In this document: positions 16,552-27,009 of the stretch, piece by piece | How positions within the stretch are numbered: the first letter of the stretch is position 1 | Layout of the letters: each line of letters starts with the position of its first letter | Origin: CAVSRC01 sp963762605 | GTDB taxonomy: Bacteria > Pseudomonadota > Alphaproteobacteria > Rhizobiales > Kaistiaceae | Assembly (NCBI GenBank): GCA_963762605.1 | Contig: CAVXLJ010000026.1 | Coordinates: 1 to 64,000 of the forward strand | Length of the DNA: 64,000 nucleotides | Direction: 5' to 3' | Made by a program: the position numbers and the translations under genes | The notes under the pieces: generated by a model | Told to the model about the DNA's origin: nothing | What the model saw: only the letters and a program-made list of their open reading frames with translations | Database searches by the model: none

Positions 16552-17611
16552 GGGTCCCAAGCGGATAGGCCGCAGACTGAACTGTGAGCACGATACTCCA
16601 ATCCGCGCTTGTCGGGCCAACGCACTAGGCCCTTCAACTCAGTTGGATTCGCTAATTTCGCTATTGTGAATCACGACAGATTAGCATTATGCATCTATGC
16701 ACATAGTGACTCGCGACAAATAATATAATGTTTACAATTCGGTATGGAGTCAATCTGGGATCCATATGTGAGTCGATTGCATAAGCAATAGATTGGATAT
16801 ATGAAGAGAACAGCGCGAATCCACCATTGGAGGCTTCAATGAGCCGCATAGCGATCCAACTGGGCTCGAACTCGTATCGAATACGAGGGAGACCAAGAAT
16901 ATATAGAAAACAAGCTTTTAGGTATGATCCGAGATGTTCTAGATCTCGGTGCGCAGGTTCCGCAGGCACCCGCGCCAAGCACAGCCGCAACGGTTGGCTA
17001 CTCAATCGATTCGTCCCTCTCAACGAATACAATTGCTCAGATCATAACAGCTAAGACGGGAGCCGATCTCGTGTTAGCAGCAATTGCACGAATCAACGTC
17101 GTTAAGGGTCAAAGCACGGCGACGCGCCAAGAGATGATCTGGGCCGAAGAGAAAGGGTGAAAGAGGCTGCGACGTACCTCGCCGTACAAAGATAGCTCAT
17201 GCAAGCAATCTCTCGACCTGCGCTGAGCACACTGGTGCGCAACAACAGGTTAATATCTCCTAGCACGATCGGCCTATGCGCTGTCGGCAATCCGAGCGAA
17301 ATCGCTTGCACGCAGCTACATGGGAGTGCGCCGATTAATCTGACCAAGCATGACGTGGCATAGAATAGCGATTTGGCATATTGCGGCCTGTCCGGCGCAA
17401 TGCTCTATATTGAGGTGAAATCACGCCGGGCGTTCATGACGCTCGGATGCCCACAAGACCGCCGATCTCTGCCAAGGGCCCGAGCGGGAATGTGGACCTG
17501 CCCCTCATGCCGTCAGGGGAAAGAGCCAAGCGCGCCCCGGAACTCCAAATCCCGGCGGCGCGCTGGTGCGTTTAGCACCTGCGTCACCAGAGAACCAGCA
17601 TTTTCGCCGAT
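16552..17611. other. AT-richer gap with no intact gene
   Basis: About 1.06 kb between the NmrA-like gene and the end of gyrB. From about 16,640 to 17,060 the base composition falls clearly below the surrounding GC-rich level. Short ORFs occur on both strands but none has convincing codon use. Two imperfect 21-base direct repeats beginning ATTGTGAATC (near 16,664) and ATAGTGACTC (near 16,706) are seen. Remains of a gene appear at 16,924-17,363 (separate entry). From 17,364 to 17,611 nothing clear is seen except a CCCCT/AGGGG hairpin near 17,505-17,521 that could end gyrB transcription. Confidence 0.6.
16924..17363 (+). pseudogene. probable remains of a small winged-helix-like gene
   Basis: Two reading frames join into one plausible domain. 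The first frame (16924-17160) encodes a stretch with TAKTGADLVLAAIARINVV and STATRQEMIWAEEK. In the next frame, from 17157, come KEAATYL, a TAG at 17193, and then from 17199 a stretch with ISRPALSTLVRNNRLISP before a stop at 17361. This order (LVLAAIA..., TRxEM, KxAxxYY, NLxxxLxxLVKxGRL) resembles a small helical or winged-helix domain found at the end of several uncharacterised proteins. One frameshift and one stop would explain the break. Based on pattern memory only. A GGAGG site precedes an ATG at 16838 upstream. Confidence 0.35.
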
Positions 17612-20026
<2,415 letters not shown>

Positions 20027-20360
20027 GCACGATTCCGTTTAAGAGCGCGGGCTCGACAGGAGCCGACTGACGGGGCCATGACAGGGCCCGAAAGGGCCTT
20101 TCCGGCGGGCACCGGAAAGGCCCCAGAATCATATTGTTCTATATAGCATCGCCGGTGCCGGATTTCGACCGTCCGCCAGCAATTTAGGGGTAATTTGTGC
20201 GCTGCACAAACGGGCCGATTCCGCCGCCTTTGCGGGCAGTGTCGTACGCCGGGCCGATATGCTATTGCCGGGCACCGGATTCGGGCGCCGCGCGGTTCCC
20301 CCGGGGCCCCTTCCGGCGTAGCCGTGTCGATGTCCGCACGCCGCCCCGATCGGAGATTGT
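20027..20360. promoter_or_regulatory. gyrB/dedA divergent intergenic region with hairpins
   Basis: This 334-base gap holds the 5' regions of gyrB (minus) and dedA (plus). A perfect 12-base inverted repeat GGGCCTTTCCGG / CCGGAAAGGCCC lies at 20,094-20,123. A second smaller stem GGCCC-GAAA-GGGCC at 20,085-20,098 uses part of the same arm, so the two exclude each other. An AT-rich stretch with TATATA near 20,137-20,142 may be the gyrB -10 region. A 7-base inverted repeat TTTGTGC-GCT-GCACAAA sits at 20,194-20,210. Confidence 0.5.
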
Positions 20361-20945
20361 TTGTTGCCGCTTGTCGAATCCTTCATTGCCACCTACGGGC
20401 TGGCGGTCGTCTTCCTGGGCACGCTGCTCGAGGGCGAGACGATCGCCATCATGGCGGGATTCCTCGCCCATCAGGGGACCGTCGACGGCCGGCTGGCGCT
20501 CATGGCAGCCTTTCTGGGCGCGCTGGCCAGCGACCAGACGCTCTTCCTCGTCGGCCGCCGCTTCGCCGACCATCCCATGGTCATGCGCCAGCGCAAACGG
20601 CCGCTTTTCGCCAAGGCATTGGCCAGGGTGGAGGCCAGCTCCACGCTCTATATCCTGATCTTCCGCTTCCTCTACGGGCTGAGGACCGTCAGCCCGCTGG
20701 CCATCGGCGTGTCCAACGTGTCGGGGCGCAAGTTCGCCATCCTCAACGCCATTGCCGCCTTCATCTGGGCGGCGGCCATGATCGGCCTCGGCTTCGCCTT
20801 CGGGCGCACCATCGAAGCGGCGCTCGGCCGCTTTCATCACGTCGAGCACATTCTCATCGCCATGATCGCTGTCGGCATCGTTTCCTTTGCCGGGCTCACC
20901 TGGCTGCACCGCCGCTTCATCCGGCGGCCGGTGGAGAAAAGCTAG
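20361..20945 (+). CDS. DedA family membrane protein
   Basis: Inner-membrane protein of 194 residues of the DedA/SNARE-associated (PF09335) family, thought to act as flippases or in membrane homeostasis. Typical segments are GLAVVFLGTLLEGETIAIMAG near residue 13 (with the conserved Glu), FRFLYGLRTVSPLAIGVS with the conserved Arg-containing loop, and INAIAAFIWAAAMIGLGFAFG. The start is TTG 20361 with CGGAG ten bases upstream; TTG 20364 is adjacent. Its stop TAG shares the four bases CTAG (20942-20945) with the stop of the convergent lysE gene. Confidence 0.87.
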   Translation: MLPLVESFIATYGLAVVFLGTLLEGETIAIMAGFLAHQGTVDGRLALMAAFLGALASDQTLFLVGRRFADHPMVMRQRKRPLFAKALARVEASSTLYILIFRFLYGLRTVSPLAIGVSNVSGRKFAILNAIAAFIWAAAMIGLGFAFGRTIEAALGRFHHVEHILIAMIAVGIVSFAGLTWLHRRFIRRPVEKS

Positions 20946-21580
20946 CGGGCGATGATGGCGGCGGCGGCGCCGGCCATGACCGAGCCGGAGATGCGGTCGA
21001 GAACCTTGCGCCGTCCGGGCGTGGCGAGGAATGCGCGGGCACGGCCGGCAAGCGCCGCATAAGTGCCGATGACCAGGGTCAGGACCACCGCGACGATGCC
21101 GATCATGGCGAGGTATTCCGCCATGCCGACGGTGCGCAGGTCGATCAGCGCCGGCAGCAGAGCGAGATAGAAGACCATCACCTTCGGGTTGCCGAGCGTG
21201 ATCGACAGGCCGGCGAGAAAGACCTGCGCGGCCGAGCCGCGCGGACGCTCGGCAGCTTCGAGATGGTCCGGCCGGCTCCGCCACAGGCGGATGGCCAGAT
21301 AGATGAGATAGGCCGCGCCCAGCCAGCGCACGATGAGGAAGACCTCGCCGAAGGTGGTCGCCAGAGCCGCCAGTCCGCCGATCGCCGCCGAGATGTAGAT
21401 GATGTCGCCGAGGATCAGCCCGCCGATGATCGGCAGCGTGCGCCGGAAGCCGGTCGAGAGCGCGCGCGCCACCACGGCAGCCACGCCCGGACCGGGACTG
21501 GCCACGGCGATCGTCAGTGCCGCGGCAAAGGTGATGAGATGGGCCGAGTTCATGGGGTTCAGCGTATCGCCGATTGTCAC
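20942..21580 (-). CDS. LysE/RhtB family amino-acid exporter
   Basis: Inner-membrane exporter of about 200-212 residues with six hydrophobic segments. The N-terminal AVASPGPGVAAVVARAL holds the family motif SPGPxxxxV, and GNPKVMVFYLALLPALI is the conserved NPK(A/V) segment after the third membrane stretch. GTG 21580 forms a GTGA overlap with the recF stop, suggesting translational coupling; ATG 21553 (MNSAHLITF) is the start favoured by homologues. Substrate (homoserine, threonine, lysine or others) cannot be inferred. Its position after recF is an insertion into the usual recF-gyrB order. Confidence 0.9.
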   Translation of the reverse strand: MTIGDTLNPMNSAHLITFAAALTIAVASPGPGVAAVVARALSTGFRRTLPIIGGLILGDIIYISAAIGGLAALATTFGEVFLIVRWLGAAYLIYLAIRLWRSRPDHLEAAERPRGSAAQVFLAGLSITLGNPKVMVFYLALLPALIDLRTVGMAEYLAMIGIVAVVLTLVIGTYAALAGRARAFLATPGRRKVLDRISGSVMAGAAAAIIAR

Positions 21581-22764
21581 GCCGGGGAAGCGGTGACCCG
21601 ACCGTCGGCGACGGCAAGATGCTGCATCCGCTCGCCGAGCGGCGCGAAGACGGCCGCGTCGGTGCCGGTCATGAAGGCTTGGCAGCCGAGATCATCGAGG
21701 ACCGCGAACAGTGCCTGGCGCCGCTCCGCATCGAGATGGGCGGCGATCTCGTCGAGCAGCACCAGCGGCGTCTCGCCGGAAAGCCGTGCCGCCAGCCGCG
21801 CCTGGGCCAGCACCAGGCCGATCAGCAGCGCCTTCTGCTCGCCGGTCGAGCAAGTCTCGGCCGCCGCCTGCTTCGGCCCGTGACGGACCCTGAGGTCGGA
21901 GAGGTGGGGGCCGGAAAGCGTGCGGCCGACAGCGGCATCGCGCGGCCGCGCGCCGGCAAGGTCGGCGGCATAAATCTCCTCCACCGTGCTTGCCGGGTGG
22001 CCGTCGAGCAGGTGCTCCAGCGTGCCTTCCAGCGCGATTTCCGCCGCCGGGAAGGGCGCCGCCACGTCGCCTTCGGCGATCAGCGCCACGGTCAGCCCGG
22101 CCCATTCGCGCCGCGCCGCGGCGATTGCGGTGGCAAGCTCGGCCATCTCGCGCTCGATCGCGTCAAGCCAGCGCCTGTCCGGCGACGGCTCGCTGAGCAG
22201 GCGGTTGCGCCCGCGCATCGCCTTCTCGAAAGCGTTGACCCGGGTGCCGTGACTTCGGTCGATGGCCAGCACCGCCCGGTCGAGGAAGCGCCGCCGGTCG
22301 GAAGCCGGCCCGGTGAACAGGCCGTCCATGGCCGGCGTCAGCCAGACGACGCGGAGATGGTCGAGCAACGCGTCGGGCGAGCGCGCCGGCGCCCGGTTGA
22401 CCCGGACCGAGCGGCGCGCCTCGGGGCCTTCCGGCGTCATGGCGACGCCGGTGCCGAGCTCGACCGCGCCGGCGGCGTTTTCCACCGTCGCCGCCACCGC
22501 CCACGTGCCGTCTCCCGGCTGCCGCGCCACCGTGTCGAGCCGGGCGCGGCGCAGGCCACGTCCCGGCGACAGGAAGGAGATTGCTTCGAGCAGGTTGGTC
22601 TTGCCGGCGCCGTTCGGGCCGGTCAGCACCACCGGGCGTCCGTCGAGGGCCAGCGCCAGCGCGCCGTAATTGCGGAAGTTGGCGAGCTTCAGCGCCGCCA
22701 CCGCGGTCGCCGCATAGCGGCCGCTTCTGGCTGAGTCCGACGTGACATCGTTCGATGCGTCCAA
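21577..22764 (-). CDS. recF: DNA replication/repair protein RecF
   Basis: SMC-like ATPase of 395 residues that loads RecA at gaps with RecO and RecR. Walker A is LTGPNGAGKTNLLEAIS near residue 47, the lid signature is CSTGEQKALLIGLVLA, and Walker B with the D loop is PLVLLDEIAAHLD. FRNY near residue 30 and GRGLRRAR are typical. The first 20 or so residues (MDASNDVTSDSARSGRYA) are extra to the core and a later start is possible. It lies upstream of lysE with a 4-base overlap. dnaA and dnaN are not in this window, since the next gene upstream is unrelated. Confidence 0.97.
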   Translation of the reverse strand: MDASNDVTSDSARSGRYAATAVAALKLANFRNYGALALALDGRPVVLTGPNGAGKTNLLEAISFLSPGRGLRRARLDTVARQPGDGTWAVAATVENAAGAVELGTGVAMTPEGPEARRSVRVNRAPARSPDALLDHLRVVWLTPAMDGLFTGPASDRRRFLDRAVLAIDRSHGTRVNAFEKAMRGRNRLLSEPSPDRRWLDAIEREMAELATAIAAARREWAGLTVALIAEGDVAAPFPAAEIALEGTLEHLLDGHPASTVEEIYAADLAGARPRDAAVGRTLSGPHLSDLRVRHGPKQAAAETCSTGEQKALLIGLVLAQARLAARLSGETPLVLLDEIAAHLDAERRQALFAVLDDLGCQAFMTGTDAAVFAPLGERMQHLAVADGRVTASPA

Positions 22765-22962
22765 GGCGCTTCACTCTGCCGGCGGCCGTTTCGGGGTTCC
22801 GAAATGTGCCATTCAGCATCGCACCGGGCTGCGGCAACGGCTCTTGGCCACGGTCGCAATTTCGGCGATTTGAGCGCGACATTTGCAGCAGCGGCCGACG
22901 ATGGGCAAGAGCCGAGGGCATCGCGCCGCAATTGAGGGGGCTGCCGGGGCGGCGCGTGACCC

Positions 22963-23598
22963 ATGTTCGATGAGGCGGTTCCCCGCAAATGGTCGGCGGA
23001 GACGACGTGGAGCGTCGCCGCTTCCTTCCTGCTGCACGCGTTTCTGGCGTTCATGATCGTCAGGGCGTGGACGGCCCCGCCGCCAGTTGCGCCGATCGAG
23101 GAAGGCATTCCGGCCACCTTCTTGACGTCGGCCGAGTTCGAAGCGCTCTCCGCGCCCACGGAGCGCGCGCGCCGGCAACCACCGGCGGTAATTCCGCCTG
23201 AGAGCGCGGAGCCCCTGACGCATGCGGCCACCATTCTCTCGGGCCTGGCTCTGGCCAATCCGCGCAACCGTCAGGCGCGGGAGGACCTGCCCAAGCTCAA
23301 CGCCACCGAACGCATGATCCAGCTCTGCAATATCGAGGCGCTGGAACAGGTGGCACGCATACGCAAGGATATCGCTCCCGAGACTGTCAGCGCCTATGCC
23401 ACGAAGGCGCTTCAGATCGGTCCGGACACGGTGACGGCCGAAGGCGCCGCCGTGCGCAGCGGCGACGACTGGTACAGCCTCAGATATCGCTGCCGTCTTG
23501 CGCCCGGTCATGGCGCCGTCATCGCCTTCGATTTCCTTGCCGGCGAGCGAATCCCGGTGGAGCGCGTGAAGGAACTCGGCCTGGCAATCGGGCGATGA
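22963..23598 (+). CDS. DUF930 domain protein, membrane-anchored
   Basis: A 211-residue protein typical of Rhizobiales. It begins with a TonB-like N terminus: a short cytoplasmic part, a membrane segment at about residues 17-37 (TTWSVAASFLLHAFLAFMIV) and a Pro-rich linker. The C-terminal domain (about 90-211) carries LNATERMIQLCNIEALEQV and WYSLRYRCRLAPGHGAVIAFDF, the DUF930 signature with two conserved cysteines, probably disulfide-bonded in the periplasm. ATG 22963. Function is unknown. It diverges from recF, separated by 198 bases. Confidence 0.85.
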   Translation: MFDEAVPRKWSAETTWSVAASFLLHAFLAFMIVRAWTAPPPVAPIEEGIPATFLTSAEFEALSAPTERARRQPPAVIPPESAEPLTHAATILSGLALANPRNRQAREDLPKLNATERMIQLCNIEALEQVARIRKDIAPETVSAYATKALQIGPDTVTAEGAAVRSGDDWYSLRYRCRLAPGHGAVIAFDFLAGERIPVERVKELGLAIGR

Positions 23599-23672
23599 TG
23601 GCCAGGCCTTGCGGGGAATCGCGACGCGCTCCATATTGGTGTTCCCATCAACAAACGGAAGGAGGTGATCCA

Positions 23673-23747
23673 GTGTCTCATTGTCATACGCCGCGTGCGG
23701 CGGACCGGACCTGGAATCTCGCCTCTTGCGAGGTTTGCGCCTCCTAG
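23673..23747 (+). CDS. 24-residue Cys-containing small ORF with ideal ribosome binding site
   Basis: GTG 23673 opens a 24-codon frame, MSHCHTPRAADRTWNLASCE followed by VCAS, and ends TAG at 23745-23747. It is preceded by GGAGGTGATC at 23661-23670, a full match to the anti-Shine-Dalgarno end of 16S rRNA, 2 bases before the start. The peptide has cysteines at 4, 19 and 22 (C-E-V-C) and a histidine on each side of Cys4, a possible metal or redox site. A strong hairpin follows 44 bases after the stop. I believe similar sequences occur at this kind of site in other Rhizobiales, but this is memory and not a search. It could be a leader peptide or a functional microprotein. Confidence 0.55.
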   Translation: MSHCHTPRAADRTWNLASCEVCAS

Positions 23748-23790
23748 GCGTTTGAAGGTCTTCGATCCGCGCCAATGCGGACCGACAATG

Positions 23791-23817
23791 GAAGGGCCGC
23801 CCACAAGGCGGCCCTTC
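23791..23817 (+). terminator. strong hairpin after the small ORF
   Basis: Perfect 11-base inverted repeat GAAGGGCCGCC / GGCGGCCCTTC with loop CACAA. There is no T run after it, but the stem is strong enough for termination or transcript protection. It separates the DUF930/small-ORF unit from the DUF1858 gene. Confidence 0.6.
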
Positions 23818-23862
23818 GCATGTCTGGGCTCCGCCGATGCCGGAAGGGAATCGTTCCGTTCC

Positions 23863-23876
23863 TTGTCGCGCATCAA
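23863..23876 (+). promoter_or_regulatory. Fnr/NnrR-type box upstream of DUF1858 gene
   Basis: TTGTCGCGCATCAA has the TTG-N8-CAA spacing of Crp/Fnr/Nnr operators and is followed by AGAA, as in the boxes before nirK and pseudoazurin. The centre lies about 41 bases before ATG 23911, so a transcript activated at the usual -41.5 position would be nearly leaderless. Confidence 0.5.
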
Positions 23877-23910
23877 AGAAGGCGGGCGGTCCGCCGCCTA
23901 AAGTCCGCCC

Positions 23911-24156
23911 ATGACCAGTCACGCCACAGACGCCGGCCTCCATGAGCAGACCCCGGTCTGCACGATCATGCGACGCTGGCCCGAGACGATCCGCCTGTTT
24001 CTGGCGCGCCGCATGGCCTGTGTCGGCTGCCCGGTGGGCGGGCTGCATACGCTGGAAGAGGCCTGCGGCGAGCACAAGGTCGATCTCGGCCCGCTGCTCG
24101 CCGAAATCAGGCACGTCGCTACGACAACTCGGGCCCGCTTCCCTCAGCCAGGATGA
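23911..24156 (+). CDS. DUF1858 redox-disulfide protein
   Basis: An 81-residue cytoplasmic protein of the DUF1858 (ScdA N-terminal-like, hybrid-cluster-associated) family. The core TIMRRWPETIRLFLARRMACVGCPVGGLHTLEEAC contains a C-V-G-C pair near residues 37-40 and a third Cys in EEAC. Such proteins go with nitrosative-stress or anaerobic genes. It converges with the Crp/Fnr regulator gene, overlapping its 3' end by 38 bases. A TTG-N8-CAA box lies just upstream. It probably belongs to the same regulon as nirK. Confidence 0.8.
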   Translation: MTSHATDAGLHEQTPVCTIMRRWPETIRLFLARRMACVGCPVGGLHTLEEACGEHKVDLGPLLAEIRHVATTTRARFPQPG

Positions 24157-24829
24157 ACAGCCGGTGCGCGTCGGTGACCGTGACGCGCCTTCGTCCCAGC
24201 GCGACCAGCCCCTTCTGCTGCCAGCCGCTCATCACGCGGGAAACCGTGTGCAGCGTCGTGCCGCTCATCTCGGCGATGTCCTCGCGCGTCACCGGAAAAT
24301 CGATCTCGATTCCCTTCGCGGTCTTGCGGCCGGCCTGGTTCACCAGCCGAAGGATGGCGTGGGCGATGCGCCGCTCGACCGCCTCGGTGGATAGCTCGCG
24401 GATGCGCGTGTTGGCGTCCTGCAGACGCTCGCCGACCGTCTGCATGGCGCCCACGGCAAAGGCTGGATTGCGCCCGATGAAGGCGTTCCACTGGCTCTCC
24501 GGCCAGACCAGCGCCAGGCTCTCCACCACGGCCACGGCGGTCCCCGGATAGTCCTGCCGGTGCATTGCCCCGGCGATCCCGAACAGGTCGCCGGGGTTGA
24601 TGTGACGGACGACGATCTGCTGCCCGTCGGGCGCGGCCTGCTGCACCTTCAGGCGCCCGTTCAGCAGCAGGAAGAATTCCTTGGCTGCGGCGCCCTGGCG
24701 GAAGACGACGGAGCCCTCTTGCAGACGTCGCGGACGGGCGATCGTCAGCACCGCGTCGATATCCTCGGCTGGAACGCCTTTGAATATCGCGAAATCGCTG
24801 ACAAGCGAGCGGTCGATTGACGGGGCCAT
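24119..24829 (-). CDS. nnrR: Crp/Fnr family regulator, NnrR-like
   Basis: Transcription regulator of 236 residues. The N-terminal cyclic-nucleotide-type beta roll (about 15-125) includes EEGSVVFRQG-like RLQEGSVVFRQGAAAKEFFL and INPGDLFGIAGAMH. The C-terminal helix-turn-helix is FPVTREDIAEMSGTTLHTVS with RVMSGW as recognition helix (about 175-200). The cysteines that hold the 4Fe-4S cluster in Fnr are absent, which fits the NnrR/DNR group that senses NO through haem. It diverges from nirK across a gap with a TTG-N8-CAA box, and two more such boxes precede DUF1858 and pseudoazurin. The symbol rests on this context and is not proven. Confidence 0.85.
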   Translation of the reverse strand: MAPSIDRSLVSDFAIFKGVPAEDIDAVLTIARPRRLQEGSVVFRQGAAAKEFFLLLNGRLKVQQAAPDGQQIVVRHINPGDLFGIAGAMHRQDYPGTAVAVVESLALVWPESQWNAFIGRNPAFAVGAMQTVGERLQDANTRIRELSTEAVERRIAHAILRLVNQAGRKTAKGIEIDFPVTREDIAEMSGTTLHTVSRVMSGWQQKGLVALGRRRVTVTDAHRLFILAEGSGPELS

Positions 24830-24880
24830 AGGTCAAACCTTCGACGACCGCGGAAGACGGACAGACATTCTCATTGCTCT

Positions 24881-24894
24881 TTGTTGGCGCACAA
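24881..24894 (+). promoter_or_regulatory. Fnr/NnrR-type box upstream of nirK
   Basis: TTGTTGGCGCACAA (TTG-N8-CAA) sits inside the longer inverted repeat CTTTGT-TGGCGC-ACAAAG at 24,879-24,896. It lies between the divergent nnrR-like gene and nirK; the centre is about 71 bases before ATG 24959, leaving room for class II activation with a start near 24,929. Confidence 0.7.
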
Positions 24895-24958
24895 AGAAGA
24901 ACGCGGCCGGCCGGCGCATGGTCCGCCCATAAAACATATGAGCAAGAGGATTGGAACC

Positions 24959-26062
24959 ATGATTACCCGTCGTCAGGCGCTGATTGGCACCACTCTCACA
25001 GCGCTGGTCGCCGCCAGTCGTACCCCGGTCCTCGCCGCTGCCTCGCCGCAGGATGTAGCGGGTCTCGAGCACATCAAGGTCGATCTGGTGAAGCCGCCGC
25101 TGGTCCACGCCCACGAGCAGGCGACCAAGGCCGCGCCCAGGGTTGTCGAGTTCACCATGCATGTCGTCGAGAAGGAGATCGTCGTCGACGACCAGGGCAC
25201 CAAGATGTGGTCGATGGCCTATAACGGCTGGTTGCCCGGACCGCTGATGGTCGTGCACGAGGGCGACTACCTGCAGCTCACCCTGGTTAATCCAGCCAGC
25301 AACGAGATGCCGCACAACATCGATTTTCACGCCTCCACCGGCGCGCTCGGTGGCGGCGGGTTGACGCTCATCTATCCCGGCCAGCAGGTGACGCTGCGCT
25401 TCAAGGCCTTCCGCCCTGGCGTGTTCGTCTATCACTGCGCCCCTCCCGGCATGATCCCGTGGCACGTGACCTCCGGCATGAACGGGGCGGTGATGGTGCT
25501 GCCGCGCGATGGCCTCAAGGACGGCAACGGCAAGCCGCTGCACTACGACAAGGTCTTCTATGTCGGCGAGAGCGACTTCTACGTCCCGCGCGACGAGGAT
25601 GGCAACTACAAGACCTACGAGAGCCTCGGCAATTCTTACGCCGACACCGTCGACGTGATGCGCGGGCTGATCCCCACCCACGTCGTCTTCGAAGGCAAGG
25701 TCAATTCCCTCACCGGCGACAATGCGATGAAGGCGAATGTCGGCGAGACGGTGCTCATCATCCACTCCCAGGCCAACCGCGACACCCGTCCGCACCTCAT
25801 CGGCGGCCACGGCGACTATGTCTGGAATCTCGGCAAGTTCACCAACGCGCCGCTGGAGGGGCTGGAGACGTGGTTCGTCCCCGGCGGCTCCGCCACCGCG
25901 GCCATGTACACCTTCCGCCAGCCGGGCATCTACGCCTACGTCAACCACAACCTGATCGAGGCGGCCGAGCTCGGCGCAACTGCCCACTTCAAGGTCGAGG
26001 GCGCATGGAATGACGACCTGATGACCCAGGTCAGCGCCCCCGGCCCGATCGTCGCCAACTGA
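24959..26062 (+). CDS. nirK: copper-containing nitrite reductase
   Basis: Periplasmic enzyme that reduces nitrite to NO, the key denitrification step. The 367-residue precursor starts MITRRQALIGTTL, a Tat-type twin-arginine signal. Two cupredoxin domains follow. Ligand segments are visible: NIDFHASTGALGGGGLT (type 2 His), VYHCAPPGMIPWHVTSGM (type 1 Cys, His, Met and type 2 His) and TRPHLIGGHGDYVW (type 2 His of the second domain). ATG 24959 has AGAGGA eight bases upstream; an in-frame ATG at 24938 is less likely. nirV and a pseudoazurin gene follow on the same strand. No norB or nosZ is in the window. Confidence 0.97.
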   Translation: MITRRQALIGTTLTALVAASRTPVLAAASPQDVAGLEHIKVDLVKPPLVHAHEQATKAAPRVVEFTMHVVEKEIVVDDQGTKMWSMAYNGWLPGPLMVVHEGDYLQLTLVNPASNEMPHNIDFHASTGALGGGGLTLIYPGQQVTLRFKAFRPGVFVYHCAPPGMIPWHVTSGMNGAVMVLPRDGLKDGNGKPLHYDKVFYVGESDFYVPRDEDGNYKTYESLGNSYADTVDVMRGLIPTHVVFEGKVNSLTGDNAMKANVGETVLIIHSQANRDTRPHLIGGHGDYVWNLGKFTNAPLEGLETWFVPGGSATAAMYTFRQPGIYAYVNHNLIEAAELGATAHFKVEGAWNDDLMTQVSAPGPIVAN

Positions 26063-26124
26063 GGCAGACGCGACCGCGGTCCGTTCCGGCAGTGGAGCGG
26101 ACCGCAGCCAATCTGGTCGATGTG

Positions 26125-26994
26125 ATGTCCGAGCCCATCAAGACGTTCGTTGTCGCCGGCCTCGCCGCCCTGGGGCTCGCCGCGGGTCTCGCCCTGGCAC
26201 CGCGCGCCGCCGGCGATCCGACCGACCTGGTGATCCTGCCGGCGACAAGCTTCGATTACCGCGTCGCCGGCCAGTTCCTGCAAGACGGCCAGCCGGTGAA
26301 CCCGCCGCTGGAGAGGGTGACGTTCCACCGGCCGGTGGCGATCATGAAGAACAACGTCAGCCGCGCCGATTACCAGCGCTGCGTTGCCGCGCGGGCCTGC
26401 AAACCCGTCGACGCCGGCCTGCCGAAGAACGCAGATGCCGTCCCCGCCGTCGGTGTGAGCTGGTACGACGCGGTCGCCTATGCCACGTGGCTCAGCCGCG
26501 AGACCGGGCACCACTATCGCCTGCCGACCGACCGCGAATGGGCTTATGCCGCGGCCAACCTGTTTCACGACAACACCGTCGTCGAGGATGGCGATGCCGC
26601 CAATCCGGCCCGGCGCTGGTTGGCGATCTATGCGAGGACCGCGGCCAGCGAACGGTCCATCGACAGCCGGCCGCAGCCCTTCGGCACTTTCGGGCTCAAT
26701 GAGAATGGCCTCGCCGATGTTGCCGGCAATATCTGGAACTGGACGTCGAGCTGCTACGTCAGCCACTCCGCCGACAGCCGTGGATCACGCAACGAAACGG
26801 AGAGCTGCGGCGTGCGCGTCGTCGAGGGCGCCCACCGCACCTACCTGACCGATTTCGTACGCGACCCCAGGGGAGGCGCCTGCTCGGTTGGCACGCCGCC
26901 CAACAATCTCGGTATCCGTCTGATCCGCGACGACAGCGAACGCGGCGGCGTCCTTGCCCGCCTCGCCGAAATCCTCGGCCGCCTCGTCGGCTGA
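26125..26994 (+). CDS. nirV: NirV-like formylglycine-generating-enzyme-type protein
   Basis: A 289-residue exported protein of the SUMF1/FGE-sulfatase (PF03781) fold that accompanies nirK in many denitrifiers. An N-terminal hydrophobic segment (VVAGLAALGLAAGLALAP) serves as signal or anchor. Core motifs are VGVSWYDAVAYATWLSRETG, YRLPTDREWAYAAAN, NENGLADVAGNIWNWTSSC and NLGIRLIRD. The gap to nirK is 62 bases, so it is probably co-transcribed. Its exact role is not established; it is presumed to help NirK assembly. ATG 26125 is chosen; GTG 26092 would add 11 residues. Confidence 0.88.
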   Translation: MSEPIKTFVVAGLAALGLAAGLALAPRAAGDPTDLVILPATSFDYRVAGQFLQDGQPVNPPLERVTFHRPVAIMKNNVSRADYQRCVAARACKPVDAGLPKNADAVPAVGVSWYDAVAYATWLSRETGHHYRLPTDREWAYAAANLFHDNTVVEDGDAANPARRWLAIYARTAASERSIDSRPQPFGTFGLNENGLADVAGNIWNWTSSCYVSHSADSRGSRNETESCGVRVVEGAHRTYLTDFVRDPRGGACSVGTPPNNLGIRLIRDDSERGGVLARLAEILGRLVG

Positions 26995-27009
26995 CAATCG
27001 CCTGCGAGC

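Noticed and set aside
16661..17032. A 123-codon minus-strand frame in the AT-richer patch
   Set aside because: No ribosome site, no recognisable domain, and it overlaps the more convincing plus-strand remains.
23665..23901. A 78-codon frame starting at GTG 23665
   Set aside because: The start lies inside the Shine-Dalgarno sequence GGAGGTGATC and the frame runs through the hairpin; the 24-codon frame from 23673 fits the ribosome site.
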